NCBI GenBank assembly: GCA_024228575.1
Contig: JAAETH010000054.1
Coordinates: 1 to 64,000, forward strand
From: Actinomycetes bacterium
Lineage (GTDB): Bacteria > Actinomycetota > Acidimicrobiia > Acidimicrobiales > Poriferisodalaceae
Direction of reading: 5' to 3'
Length of the DNA: 64,000 bases
The notes below the pieces were generated by a model that saw nothing but the letters and a program-made list of their open reading frames with translations, ran no database searches and was not told where the DNA came from. The position numbers were made by a program, and so were the translations under genes. Shown here in pieces: positions 54,388 to 61,677 of this stretch. The stretch's first letter is position 1, and every line of letters starts with the position of its first letter.

Positions 54388-55137
54388 TCAGACCGCGTTC
54401 CAGAACTCGACGAGTCCCCGGGCTGCCTCGGCTGGCGCTTCGGCCATCCACCAATGGCCTCGATCCTTCAGGCGAAGGGTGGCGGCATTCAGGCGTTCGG
54501 CGACCGGGCCTGCCAGTTCGGCGGGTACGTACTGATCGTTGGTGGCAACGATCATCAACGCGGGCAGGCGGGGTGCAGCGAACAGGCGCTCGGCTGCCTC
54601 GGCCAGGTGGGGAGGTGCCGCGGCCCTGTACAGCTCGAGGACACAGTGGGCCATGTCGCCGTTGAACGCCTCGGCCATCGCGGCGGCGATATCTCGTGGC
54701 AGGCCGAACCCCACGTAGGCCTCGGTCAAGAAGGCGGCCCCGGCCTCGAGCATGCCGTCCATCATCTGTTCGCCGAGTTCGGGGGTCTGCCACCCCTGGG
54801 CGGCGTCATGCCACACATAGTCTGGGTGCATCAGCCCGGCGCAGTCAGCGGCGTACGAGCGCAACAGGTCGGGGCGTGCTGTGGCGAGGCCGAAGGTGTG
54901 GCCGGCCCCCCAGTCGTGGCCGACCAGGTCGACCGGCTCGCCGATGGCTTCGAGCTCGGCCACCAGCCAGTCGATATAGGCGGCAGGTGTCGCCTCGAAT
55001 CCGTGAGGTGAGGGTGCGCCGAAGCCTGGAGGCGACAACAAGACGATGTCGGACACCCCGAGATCGGCCAGTTCGGCAACCAGCAGGCGCCACACGTCGG
55101 TGGTTTCGGGGTTGCCGTGAACGAATACTTTCGTCAA
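54388..55137 (-). CDS. Alpha/beta hydrolase (epoxide-hydrolase-like)
   Basis: 249-aa alpha/beta hydrolase. FVHGNPETTDVW is the oxyanion motif, VGHDWGAGHTF holds an Asp at the nucleophile elbow (GHDWG, as in epoxide hydrolases and haloalkane dehalogenases), and DRGHWWMAEAP holds the catalytic His. An Asp nucleophile suggests an epoxide hydrolase or dehalogenase. TTG 55137 has AGGAG about 10 nt upstream and begins directly before the first strand; longer ATG starts overlap the divergent crotonase gene. It is likely co-transcribed with the YhhN gene. Confidence 0.82.
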   Translation of the reverse strand: MTKVFVHGNPETTDVWRLLVAELADLGVSDIVLLSPPGFGAPSPHGFEATPAAYIDWLVAELEAIGEPVDLVGHDWGAGHTFGLATARPDLLRSYAADCAGLMHPDYVWHDAAQGWQTPELGEQMMDGMLEAGAAFLTEAYVGFGLPRDIAAAMAEAFNGDMAHCVLELYRAAAPPHLAEAAERLFAAPRLPALMIVATNDQYVPAELAGPVAERLNAATLRLKDRGHWWMAEAPAEAARGLVEFWNAV

Positions 55138-55208
55138 TTGGGGTCGGCTCCTGAGAGAATCGGTTCGCCCACGGTAGCGCTGCGCAAGCAGCGACGAGGA
55201 GAGCATCC

Positions 55209-56012
55209 ATGACGACGACAGAAACAAGCAGGAACGAGCCGCTTCTCATAGAGCGGGCCGGCCCGATCTCGATTCTGACCTTCAACCGCCCCGACCGCCG
55301 AAACGCGCTGAACTCTGCGATGCGCCGCGGCCTGAGCGACGCGATGGCCGAGGCGAGCGACGACGACGAGGTGCGGGTGATCGTGCTGACCGGTGCCGAT
55401 CCGGCGTTCTGCGCTGGGCTCGATCTCGTCGAGTTGGGCAGTGGGAGGAACGAGGCCGAGCGGGCCTCCAACGTCGGTCGCGGAAGTATCAGGCCATGGC
55501 GTCCGATGACCAAGCCGATCATCGGCGCCATCAACGGGCCAGCCGTCACCGGCGGCTTCGAGCTGGCGCTGAACTGTGACTTCCTGATCGCCTCCGATCG
55601 GGCCTCGTTCGCCGACACACATGCCCGGGTGGGGGTCATGCCGGGGTGGGGCCTGACGCCGCTCCTCGCCGATGCGGTCGGAGCGCGGCGGGCCCGCCAG
55701 ATATCGCTCTCTGGCAACTATGTCGATGCCGGGAAGGCACTCACCTGGGGGCTCGTGAACGAGGTCGTCCCACACGAAAGCCTCATGGATGTCGTCATGG
55801 AGCTGGCCATCGACATCGCAGAGAACGACCAGGCCGGCGTTCGTCGGATGTTGGCCACCTACAGCGAACAAGAAGATGCTCGTCTGTCGCAGGCGTGGAC
55901 CATCGAAGGGCGAGCCGCCGTCGACTTTCGCGAGGCAAATCTCTACGACGCGTCGACCGTAGAGCGAAGACGCCAGGCGATCATCGACAGGGGCCGTTCC
56001 CAGGTCACCTGA
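55209..56012 (+). CDS. Enoyl-CoA hydratase/isomerase family protein (crotonase fold)
   Basis: 267-aa crotonase with the CoA-site GADPAFCAGLDL and oxyanion loop GPAVTGGFELAL. The two Glu residues of true enoyl-CoA hydratases are not seen. The regions read FADTHARVGVMPGWG and GARRARQISLSG, with His/Thr and Gln at those places. The fold also serves isomerases, dehalogenases and thioesterases, so hydration is not assured. ATG 55209 has GAGGAGAG about 6 nt upstream. It is divergent from the hydrolase and followed by an oxidoreductase. Confidence 0.85.
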   Translation: MTTTETSRNEPLLIERAGPISILTFNRPDRRNALNSAMRRGLSDAMAEASDDDEVRVIVLTGADPAFCAGLDLVELGSGRNEAERASNVGRGSIRPWRPMTKPIIGAINGPAVTGGFELALNCDFLIASDRASFADTHARVGVMPGWGLTPLLADAVGARRARQISLSGNYVDAGKALTWGLVNEVVPHESLMDVVMELAIDIAENDQAGVRRMLATYSEQEDARLSQAWTIEGRAAVDFREANLYDASTVERRRQAIIDRGRSQVT

Positions 56013-56100
56013 GGACGTGGGCCCCAGCCCGGCCCAGGTTGGTGTTTCCTCGGTTGTGAAATGGCATCAGGCCCTACGGGGGCCGCCTAGAGTCCCGCCG

Positions 56101-57057
56101 ATGAAGATTGGTTTTGTTGGCCTTGGCAACGTCGGTGGCAAGCTCTCGGGATCATTGCTCCGCAATGGTTTCGACTTGACGGTTCGAGATCTGGACGAGG
56201 GGGCGGCCAGACCCTTTCTCGACAACGGAGCGACCTGGGCCAGTTCTCCTCGCGAGATGGCCGAGGTGTGCGACGTCGTCATCACGTGTCTGCCCAGCCC
56301 TGCGGCCAGCGCAGCGGTGATGGAGGCCGACGACGGCCTTCTCGCCGGTCTCGGTCCCGGCAAGATCTGGGCCGAGATGAGCACCACGGACGAAGCCGAG
56401 GTCAAACGTCTCGGAGCCCTCGTGCAACGGGTCGGCGCCGAGCCGATCGACTGTCCGGTCTCGGGTGGATGTCATCGGGCCGCCACGGGCAATATCTCGA
56501 TCTTCGCCGGCTGCGAGCGCGACGTCTTCGATCGTATGCTTCCTGTCCTCACGGCGATGGGCCGCCAGATCTTGCACACCGGCGGTCTCGGCTCGGCCTC
56601 GGTACTGAAGGTCGTCACGAACTATCTGGCCACCGCCAACCTCTTGTCGATCGGCGAGGCGTTGGTCACCTCGGCGGCCGCAGGCATGGATCTGGCAACC
56701 ACCTACGAGGCGATTCGAATCTCGTCTGGCAATTCATTTGTTCACGAAACCGAGAGCCAGGTCATTCTCAACGGCAGCCGCGACATCAACTTCACCATGG
56801 ACCTGGTCGTGAAGGACATCTCCCTGTTCAACGCCGTGGCCGAGAGGGCAGGGGTCGAGCTCGAACTCGGCCCCGAGTTCGAGAGGATCTTCCGAGACGG
56901 CCAGGATCGCTTCGGTGCCAGAGAGTGGTCGCCCGCCATCATCGGACGACTCGAGGAGCAGACCGGTCTGTCGATCCTGGCGCCCGGGTTCCCTGCCGAG
57001 ATGGTCGACGACGAGCCCGAGGTCGAAGGGTTCGAGGTCGTCGTCAAACGCGGCTGA
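56101..57057 (+). CDS. 3-hydroxyisobutyrate dehydrogenase-like oxidoreductase
   Basis: 318-aa 3-hydroxyacid dehydrogenase. The NAD motif IGFVGLGNVGGKLS starts at residue 3. The signature DCPVSGGCHRAATGNISIF includes the anion-binding Ser-Gly-Gly, and the catalytic Lys is in SVLKVVTNYL. Substrate may be 3-hydroxyisobutyrate, tartronate semialdehyde or another beta-hydroxyacid. ATG 56101 (MKIGFVGLGN) is the natural start. It follows the crotonase gene by 88 bp; the two could form part of a valine-type acyl-CoA route, which would fit the mutase genes further along. Confidence 0.88.
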   Translation: MKIGFVGLGNVGGKLSGSLLRNGFDLTVRDLDEGAARPFLDNGATWASSPREMAEVCDVVITCLPSPAASAAVMEADDGLLAGLGPGKIWAEMSTTDEAEVKRLGALVQRVGAEPIDCPVSGGCHRAATGNISIFAGCERDVFDRMLPVLTAMGRQILHTGGLGSASVLKVVTNYLATANLLSIGEALVTSAAAGMDLATTYEAIRISSGNSFVHETESQVILNGSRDINFTMDLVVKDISLFNAVAERAGVELELGPEFERIFRDGQDRFGAREWSPAIIGRLEEQTGLSILAPGFPAEMVDDEPEVEGFEVVVKRG

Positions 57058-57064
57058 GGTTCGC

Positions 57065-57559
57065 TCAGCCGGGAGGGATCCTGGCGAGATCCTCCACGAC
57101 CTCGGCCGCCGGCAGCGCGAGCAGCCCAGACGGTGGCAGGTAGATCTTCTTGTCGCGCGACCCGCCTCCGACGATGACCCGGTCGCATTCCATCACGCGC
57201 GAGTCGATCCACAGGGGAAGATCGTCGGGTTTGCCGAATGGTGTGACACCGCCCAGCGTCATGCCGGTCAGTTCCGCCGTCTCGTCGGGTGGTGCAAACG
57301 ATGCCTTGCGAGTTCCGAGGCGCTTTCGGACGGTCTTGTTCACGTCGAGCTGGGTTGTGGCGAGGACCAGACACATCACAAATGGAGGTGGATCGGCCTT
57401 GCCCATGACGACGATTGCGTTGGCGCTCTCGTCCATCGAATAGCCGTAGTGGGCGCAGAACTCTGCGGTGTCGGCGAGGTCGGGGTCGCACTCGATGATC
57501 TCGTGTTCGACTTCGAGTGCGGCGAGTATCGCCCGAACTGGATCCACAGGGTCGCTCAC
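57065..57559 (-). CDS. YbaK/EbsC-family aminoacyl-tRNA deacylase
   Basis: 164-aa YbaK-like protein that hydrolyses misacylated tRNA (Cys- or Ala-tRNAPro). It shows the YbaK core VVMGKADPPPFVMCLVLAT and the conserved Lys in DVNKTVRKRLG, then GGVTPFGKP near the C-terminus and SRVMECDRVIVGGG. GTG 57559 gives the normal length; upstream codons are low-quality. It is convergent with the oxidoreductase gene, 7 bp apart. Confidence 0.87.
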   Translation of the reverse strand: MSDPVDPVRAILAALEVEHEIIECDPDLADTAEFCAHYGYSMDESANAIVVMGKADPPPFVMCLVLATTQLDVNKTVRKRLGTRKASFAPPDETAELTGMTLGGVTPFGKPDDLPLWIDSRVMECDRVIVGGGSRDKKIYLPPSGLLALPAAEVVEDLARIPPG

Positions 57560-57569
57560 CCGGCCAACC

Positions 57570-58562
57570 CTAGTGGGAGGGGTCCGACTCCTGGAAGATC
57601 CGATCGAAGAAGTCGTCGAGGCGATCAGATGCGTCCGCGAGCGCGTCCGGTTCGAACACATCACCGTTCAAGCAGACCGTGAAGTTCGATGAATCGTCTT
57701 CGGATCCAAACGAGTGGCACCCGTCCTCGGTTGTGGTCGGGAGGAACGACTCGAGTTCAGGCGGCAGCGGGAGGTCGAAGGCGTCGGCAAAATCCTCGGG
57801 GTTGGGGAATTCAAACAGTTCCGGAAGTTCGTCGAAGGGCCAACCATCGGGGTGCTCGGGGAGCTCGAAGCCTTCGGGGAACTCGAACAGATCGGGGAAC
57901 TCGAGGAGACCCGGGAGGTCCATTCCCTCCGGGAAGTCGAATCCCTCTGGGAGATCAAACCCCTCTGGGAGGTCGAATCCCTCTGGGAAGAGCTCGGCCA
58001 GGTCGACCAGCGGCTCGAAGTCGGGGAACAGCTCGGCCAGCTCGGCAGGATCGAGTGGTTCGAAGCCGTCGAGGGTCACACAGTCATCGAGCGGTGGTTC
58101 GTCGTCGGTGCCCCTGGGTACCGACATCGAATCGTCGAACCAGAAACCACCGGTCGGCACGAAGATGCAGTACCAGAACCCGGACCGGTCACCCCCCGGC
58201 TCGGCGGTGTCTGACCCGGGCTCCGTTTGGGCCGGTGGGTCATCTCGGTCGAGTGGTTCCTCCTGTGACTCGCTCGACACGAACGACATCACCGGCATGA
58301 GCTGGTCTGGCGACCCATTGCCGGTGGCCGCAGCCGCCTCGACCTGGGAGGGTTGTGGCTCGCGGCCCGCGACGACCACCGCGGCGATCAGGGCGACGAG
58401 CGAGGCTGCGACCGACGCAGCGATGAAGGGTCGGCGCCTCGAGTGGTTCGCCCGTCCGTCGAACATCGCCAGCAGGGGTAGGGATGGAGTGGGTGTTTCG
58501 TCGACGAGGGCGTCGTACATCGCAGTGGCCTCATCGTCGGGGATTTCGTCTCGCTGTTTCAT
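57570..58562 (-). CDS. Membrane protein with acidic PEGF repeats, putative anti-sigma partner
   Basis: 330-aa protein. The N-terminal cytoplasmic part (about 1-45) is followed by one membrane helix (about 46-65, AASVAASLVALIAAVVVAG). The large outer region holds a low-complexity acidic segment (about 170-260) built on repeats such as DLPEGFD and FPEGF, then Cys-containing ends. The ATG at 58562 overlaps the sigma-factor stop by 4 bp, a usual place for an anti-sigma factor. No RsgI/zinc-anti-sigma motif (HxxxCxxC) is visible, so this role is inference from position and topology. Confidence 0.75.
   Translation of the reverse strand: MKQRDEIPDDEATAMYDALVDETPTPSLPLLAMFDGRANHSRRRPFIAASVAASLVALIAAVVVAGREPQPSQVEAAAATGNGSPDQLMPVMSFVSSESQEEPLDRDDPPAQTEPGSDTAEPGGDRSGFWYCIFVPTGGFWFDDSMSVPRGTDDEPPLDDCVTLDGFEPLDPAELAELFPDFEPLVDLAELFPEGFDLPEGFDLPEGFDFPEGMDLPGLLEFPDLFEFPEGFELPEHPDGWPFDELPELFEFPNPEDFADAFDLPLPPELESFLPTTTEDGCHSFGSEDDSSNFTVCLNGDVFEPDALADASDRLDDFFDRIFQESDPSH
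57913..57990 (-). repeat. 18-bp tandem repeat in the coding region
   Basis: Four consecutive 18-bp units starting GGGA (57913, 57931, 57949, 57967) and a partial fifth encode the hexapeptide series DLPEGF/DFPEGM on the minus strand. The units differ at few positions, which points to recent expansion by slippage within the acidic region of the gene at 57570-58562. Confidence 0.85.
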
Positions 58563-59164
58563 GGTGTCGGGGTGAACGTCTGGTTGTTGTCGCGAGATAC
58601 GGCCCTGTCGGCGAGTCTGCGCCTGAGTGTTGCCAGCGCCCGGTGTTGTTGGGCCTTGGTGGCCCCGACGGTGCGGCCGGTGATCCTGGCCACGTCCTCC
58701 AACGAGAGATCGGCAACGACCCGCAGAAGTACGACATCGCGTTGTGAGTCGGTCAACCGGGCGATCTCGCCGATCAGTTCCTCGGTGGCGCAGTTCGAGA
58801 TCGCTGTGTGGGCAGGGTCGTCGGGTGCGGTGGCGAACTCGAGCGGGCCGTCGTCATCGGTTTGTTGCGGTCGCCGGTCCATCCGTCTGCGGTCGTCGAT
58901 GATCAGGTTGTGGGCGATGGTGAACACCCACGACCGGAAGTGTTGTTCGCCGCCCTCGAATCGATCGATTCGGCTCAGCGCACGAAACAGGGTCTCGTTC
59001 GCCAGCGCATCCGGATCCTCGACGCCGTTGCCCCGTGCGTAGCCCGTGACCTGGGCGGCCACGCTGTCGTACAAGGCCCGCATTGCAGCGCCGTCGCCCC
59101 GACGGGCGCGGGCGAGCTGTTGCCCGAACCCCCTCATGGCTGGCTGCCGCCGACTGTGTCCCAT
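58559..59164 (-). CDS. ECF-type RNA polymerase sigma factor
   Basis: 201-aa sigma-70 family (ECF) protein. Region 2 covers about 25-95, with LANETLFRALSRIDRF and FRSWVFTIAHNLIIDDRRR. Region 4 covers about 130-185, with LTDSQRDVVLLRVVADLSLEDVARITGRTVG, the helix-turn-helix for the -35 element. Its stop overlaps the start of the putative anti-sigma/membrane gene. ATG 59164 is used; ATG 59137 (MRGFGQQL) is also possible. Targets are unknown. Confidence 0.88.
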   Translation of the reverse strand: MGHSRRQPAMRGFGQQLARARRGDGAAMRALYDSVAAQVTGYARGNGVEDPDALANETLFRALSRIDRFEGGEQHFRSWVFTIAHNLIIDDRRRMDRRPQQTDDDGPLEFATAPDDPAHTAISNCATEELIGEIARLTDSQRDVVLLRVVADLSLEDVARITGRTVGATKAQQHRALATLRRRLADRAVSRDNNQTFTPTP

Positions 59165-59211
59165 TCCGTGTGTGAACGTACGCCAGGACTGCGGGGATAC
59201 GCCCGCGCCCC

Positions 59212-59259
59212 ATCTGGGTTCCCCAATTTCTCATGTGTGAGAGTTGTAGGCACCCGAAT
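59212..59259 (+). repeat. 48-bp palindromic element, copy B
   Basis: Aligned base for base with the copies at 2232 and 60258: ATCTGGGT at the left end, GTGAGAG at 59237-59243, and CACCCGAAT at the right end. It has drifted more than the other two (the right arm and TTTGGGG block are altered). It is 74 bp before the DUF559 gene start, in the same orientation as the copy at its 3' end. Confidence 0.75.
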
Positions 59260-59332
59260 CCAGGGGCATGACTGGCGGGTTGTTCACGGTAACCTCGTTT
59301 CGGCTTCCCTCGATCAATTTCGATCCGAGCGG

Positions 59333-60286
59333 ATGGATGTCATGGCACTGCCGGACGACGCGCTGCGTCACATGAGGATGTACTACGGGATCGCTTCGCG
59401 ATCCGAGCTGATGGGGTGGGGAATGGCGTCCGCGTCGGTGGCGCGTTCGGTCGGTTCGGGAGAACTCGTCAGGATCCATCCCGGCGTGTATCGGCACGGG
59501 GCCGTGCGCCCCAGTTGGCACGGCGGACTTCTTGCCGCCTGTCTGTACACCGGTGGTGTCGCCACCCATCGAGCGGCAGGTCGCGTGCTGGGTCTCGACG
59601 GACTAGAGAAGGCACCGGTCGAGGTGGTCGTTCCGGACGGTCGTCGAAAACGTTTCGATGGGATTCGAACTCGTCAATCGACCCAGCTGGACAAGATCAC
59701 TTGTATAGAACGCCTCGGCATCCCGTGCACTCCGCTGGCGCGCACCGTTCTCGACGTCGGCGCCGACCTCGGATTGAAGAGGCTGAAGCCGGTCGTCGAT
59801 TCGGCCATTCGGGACGGGAAGCTGCGATGGTGGCATCTCTACTCCGTCCTTGCGGTTCACTCCGAGCACGGACGAAATGGTTGTGGTGTGCTGCGTGCAT
59901 TGCTCGAGGAGGAGGGACATCACAAGCGGGTGCCCCTCAGCGCCTGGAGCCGGATGGCGGGTGAACTTCTCGTCGCGCACGGCTTGCCAGAACCAGAGTT
60001 CGAGTATGCGGTCACGTTCTTGAACGGCCGCGTGGCTTACATCGATCTCGCCTATCCAGACCCGATGATCGCGATCGAACTCGACAGCAGGTCCTTTCAC
60101 GACAACGACGACAGCTTCGAATCCGACCGGTCCCGTACGAGGCACCTGGCGACGCTTGGTTGGACCGTCCTGCCTCTCACCTGGGCCCAGTATCTCAACG
60201 ATGGTGTCGAGTTCGCCGGCCAGGTCAGGACAGTGCTCGCGAGGTCGCGACTCCGTGATCTGGGTACCTCTGGCTCTCGTGGGTGA
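59333..60286 (+). CDS. AbiEi-like HTH plus DUF559 nuclease-fold protein
   Basis: 317-aa protein. An N-terminal wHTH of the AbiEi antitoxin type (about 20-60, GIASRSELMGWGMASASV and LVRIHPGVYRHG) is followed by a middle domain and a C-terminal DUF559/Vsr-like domain (about 215-305) with YIDLAYPDPMIAIELD, FHDNDDSFESDRSRT and GWTVLPLTW, a pattern of PD-(D/E)xK-like nucleases. Such proteins are multi-copy in many actinobacteria; their role is not established and no AbiEii toxin is adjacent. The 48-bp palindromes flank it, and the TGA stop lies inside copy C. ATG 59333 chosen; 59342 is equally possible. Confidence 0.8.
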   Translation: MDVMALPDDALRHMRMYYGIASRSELMGWGMASASVARSVGSGELVRIHPGVYRHGAVRPSWHGGLLAACLYTGGVATHRAAGRVLGLDGLEKAPVEVVVPDGRRKRFDGIRTRQSTQLDKITCIERLGIPCTPLARTVLDVGADLGLKRLKPVVDSAIRDGKLRWWHLYSVLAVHSEHGRNGCGVLRALLEEEGHHKRVPLSAWSRMAGELLVAHGLPEPEFEYAVTFLNGRVAYIDLAYPDPMIAIELDSRSFHDNDDSFESDRSRTRHLATLGWTVLPLTWAQYLNDGVEFAGQVRTVLARSRLRDLGTSGSRG

Positions 60287-60305
60287 GAGTTTGGGGCACC
60301 CAGAT
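60258..60305 (+). repeat. 48-bp palindromic element, copy C, containing a stop codon
   Basis: Left arm ATCTGGGT (60258-60265), GTGAGAGTTTGGGG (60283-60296) and right arm CACCCAGAT (60297-60305). It overlaps the last nine codons and TGA stop of the DUF559 gene (60284-60286), so the repeat supplies the terminal residues. It can also terminate both this gene and the convergent meaB-like gene. Confidence 0.88.
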
Positions 60306-60310
60306 CCGGG

Positions 60311-61276
60311 TCAGTGGAGGAGGAGGTTGGCGACCTGTTGTGAGGCGGCGGGAGGGGCGATGGTGCCAGCCGTGGTCGTGTCGACGATGTCGACCCAGCG
60401 CTGGTCGGTCTTGAGCTCGATCATCCTCTGCTCGAACACCGTGCTCAGGCGGCTCTCGATCTCGAACTCGATGCGCCGTCGTCTCCGTTTGGCCAGTTGA
60501 CCCGTGTCGACCAGATGCCGGCGATGGGTCTCGATGGCATCGATGACCGCAGAGTGTCCCTCACCTTCGAGCGAGTTGGTCATGAGGATCGGGGGGCGAT
60601 ACGAGGCATCCTCTTGGCCCGTCATGTGGCTGAGGTCGAGCATGAGCTCGAGATCTCGGCGGGCATCGGAAGCTCCTGGACGGTCGGCCTTGTTGACCAC
60701 AAATATGTCGGCTACCTCGAGCAGCCCCGCCTTGTTGGCCTGGACCGCGTCGCCCATGCCAGGGGTGACCACGACGACGGTTGTGTCGGCGGCAGCGGTC
60801 ACGTCGACCTCGACCTGGCCGACTCCGACGGTCTCGATGACGACCGGGTTGTAGCCGACGGCGTCGAAGACCCGAACAGCACCGGGGATTGCGAGCGCCA
60901 GGCCCCCGGCGTGACCGCGTGTCGCGACCGAGCGAATAAATGCCTCGGTGACCCCGGCCATACGAACCCTGTCGCCGAGGATGGCGCCCCCGGTCAGCGG
61001 AGAGGAAGGGTCGACGGCAAGGACCGCTGGGTGTGAGCCCCCGTCGACCATCTGCTGAACCATCTCGCCGACGAGCGTCGACTTGCCCGCACCAGGGGCC
61101 CCGGTGATCCCGATGACGTGGCTGCCCGTGCCGTGGGCGTGCAACATCATGGCGCACTCGGTCGCCTCGGGCCCGTTGCGTTCGACGAGGGTGAGCAACC
61201 TCCCGACCGCGCGGCGATCGTCGGTGAGCGCCAGCTCGACCAGGGCGTCGACCGGCAGGTTTCTAACAGAGGTCAC
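60311..61276 (-). CDS. meaB: MeaB/ArgK-type G3E GTPase, mutase chaperone
   Basis: 321-aa MeaB-family GTPase that guards and reloads adenosylcobalamin in the acyl-CoA mutase. P-loop ITGAPGAGKSTLVGE (about 56-70), Asp/Glu switch in VLAVDPSSPL, VIETVGVGQVEVDV (G3) and VVNKADRPG (NKxD) are all intact. GTG 61276 overlaps the B12-subunit stop (GTGA). As the third gene of the mutase operon it presumably serves that enzyme. Confidence 0.93.
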   Translation of the reverse strand: MTSVRNLPVDALVELALTDDRRAVGRLLTLVERNGPEATECAMMLHAHGTGSHVIGITGAPGAGKSTLVGEMVQQMVDGGSHPAVLAVDPSSPLTGGAILGDRVRMAGVTEAFIRSVATRGHAGGLALAIPGAVRVFDAVGYNPVVIETVGVGQVEVDVTAAADTTVVVVTPGMGDAVQANKAGLLEVADIFVVNKADRPGASDARRDLELMLDLSHMTGQEDASYRPPILMTNSLEGEGHSAVIDAIETHRRHLVDTGQLAKRRRRRIEFEIESRLSTVFEQRMIELKTDQRWVDIVDTTTAGTIAPPAASQQVANLLLH

Positions 61277-61677
61277 GCTTCGGACACCACGCTGCGCACC
61301 GTCGCAACAACCTCCTCGGCCGAGGCGCCCGGTCCGAGGATGGCGGCGACACCTGCCTGTTCGAGGGCTTCGACATCCGCGTCTGGGACGATGCCGCCGA
61401 CGATCAATGGAACGTCTATGTCGCCTTGCCGCAGGGCCTCGACCATCGCCGGCGCAAGGGTGAGATGACCGGCGTTGTGCATCGAAAGACCCACCACATC
61501 GGCGTCTTCCTGCTCGACAGCCGCAACGATGCTGTCCGTCGTCTGGCGAAGGCCGAGATAGATGACCTCCATGCCGGCGTCGCGAAGCATGCGCGCAACA
61601 ACCTTGATGCCACGATCGTGGCCATCGAGGCCGAGTTTGGCCAGAACGATCCTGATCTGTTCGGTCTTGTCGGTCAT
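61273..61677 (-). CDS. B12-binding small subunit of the acyl-CoA mutase
   Basis: 134-aa cobalamin-binding subunit. The base-off/His-on motif DGHDRG (lower-ligand His, in KLGLDGHDRGIKV), SMHNAGHLTL and GGIVPDADVEALEQAG are the standard B12 fold motifs. Length suits IcmB/HcmB-type small subunits (about 135 aa). ATG 61677 shares one base with the large-subunit stop (TGATG). It binds adenosylcobalamin for the large subunit. Confidence 0.93.
   Translation of the reverse strand: MTDKTEQIRIVLAKLGLDGHDRGIKVVARMLRDAGMEVIYLGLRQTTDSIVAAVEQEDADVVGLSMHNAGHLTLAPAMVEALRQGDIDVPLIVGGIVPDADVEALEQAGVAAILGPGASAEEVVATVRSVVSEA

Noticed and set aside
57913-57990. CRISPR-like array
   Set aside because: Units are contiguous 18-mers in frame with a gene, without spacers.
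58808-59332. N-terminal extension of the DUF559 protein
   Set aside because: It is antisense to the sigma factor and crosses the palindrome; homology begins after 59333.
59333-60286. AbiE toxin-antitoxin pair
   Set aside because: The AbiEi-like domain is present, but no AbiEii nucleotidyltransferase gene lies beside it; the neighbours are a sigma factor and meaB.
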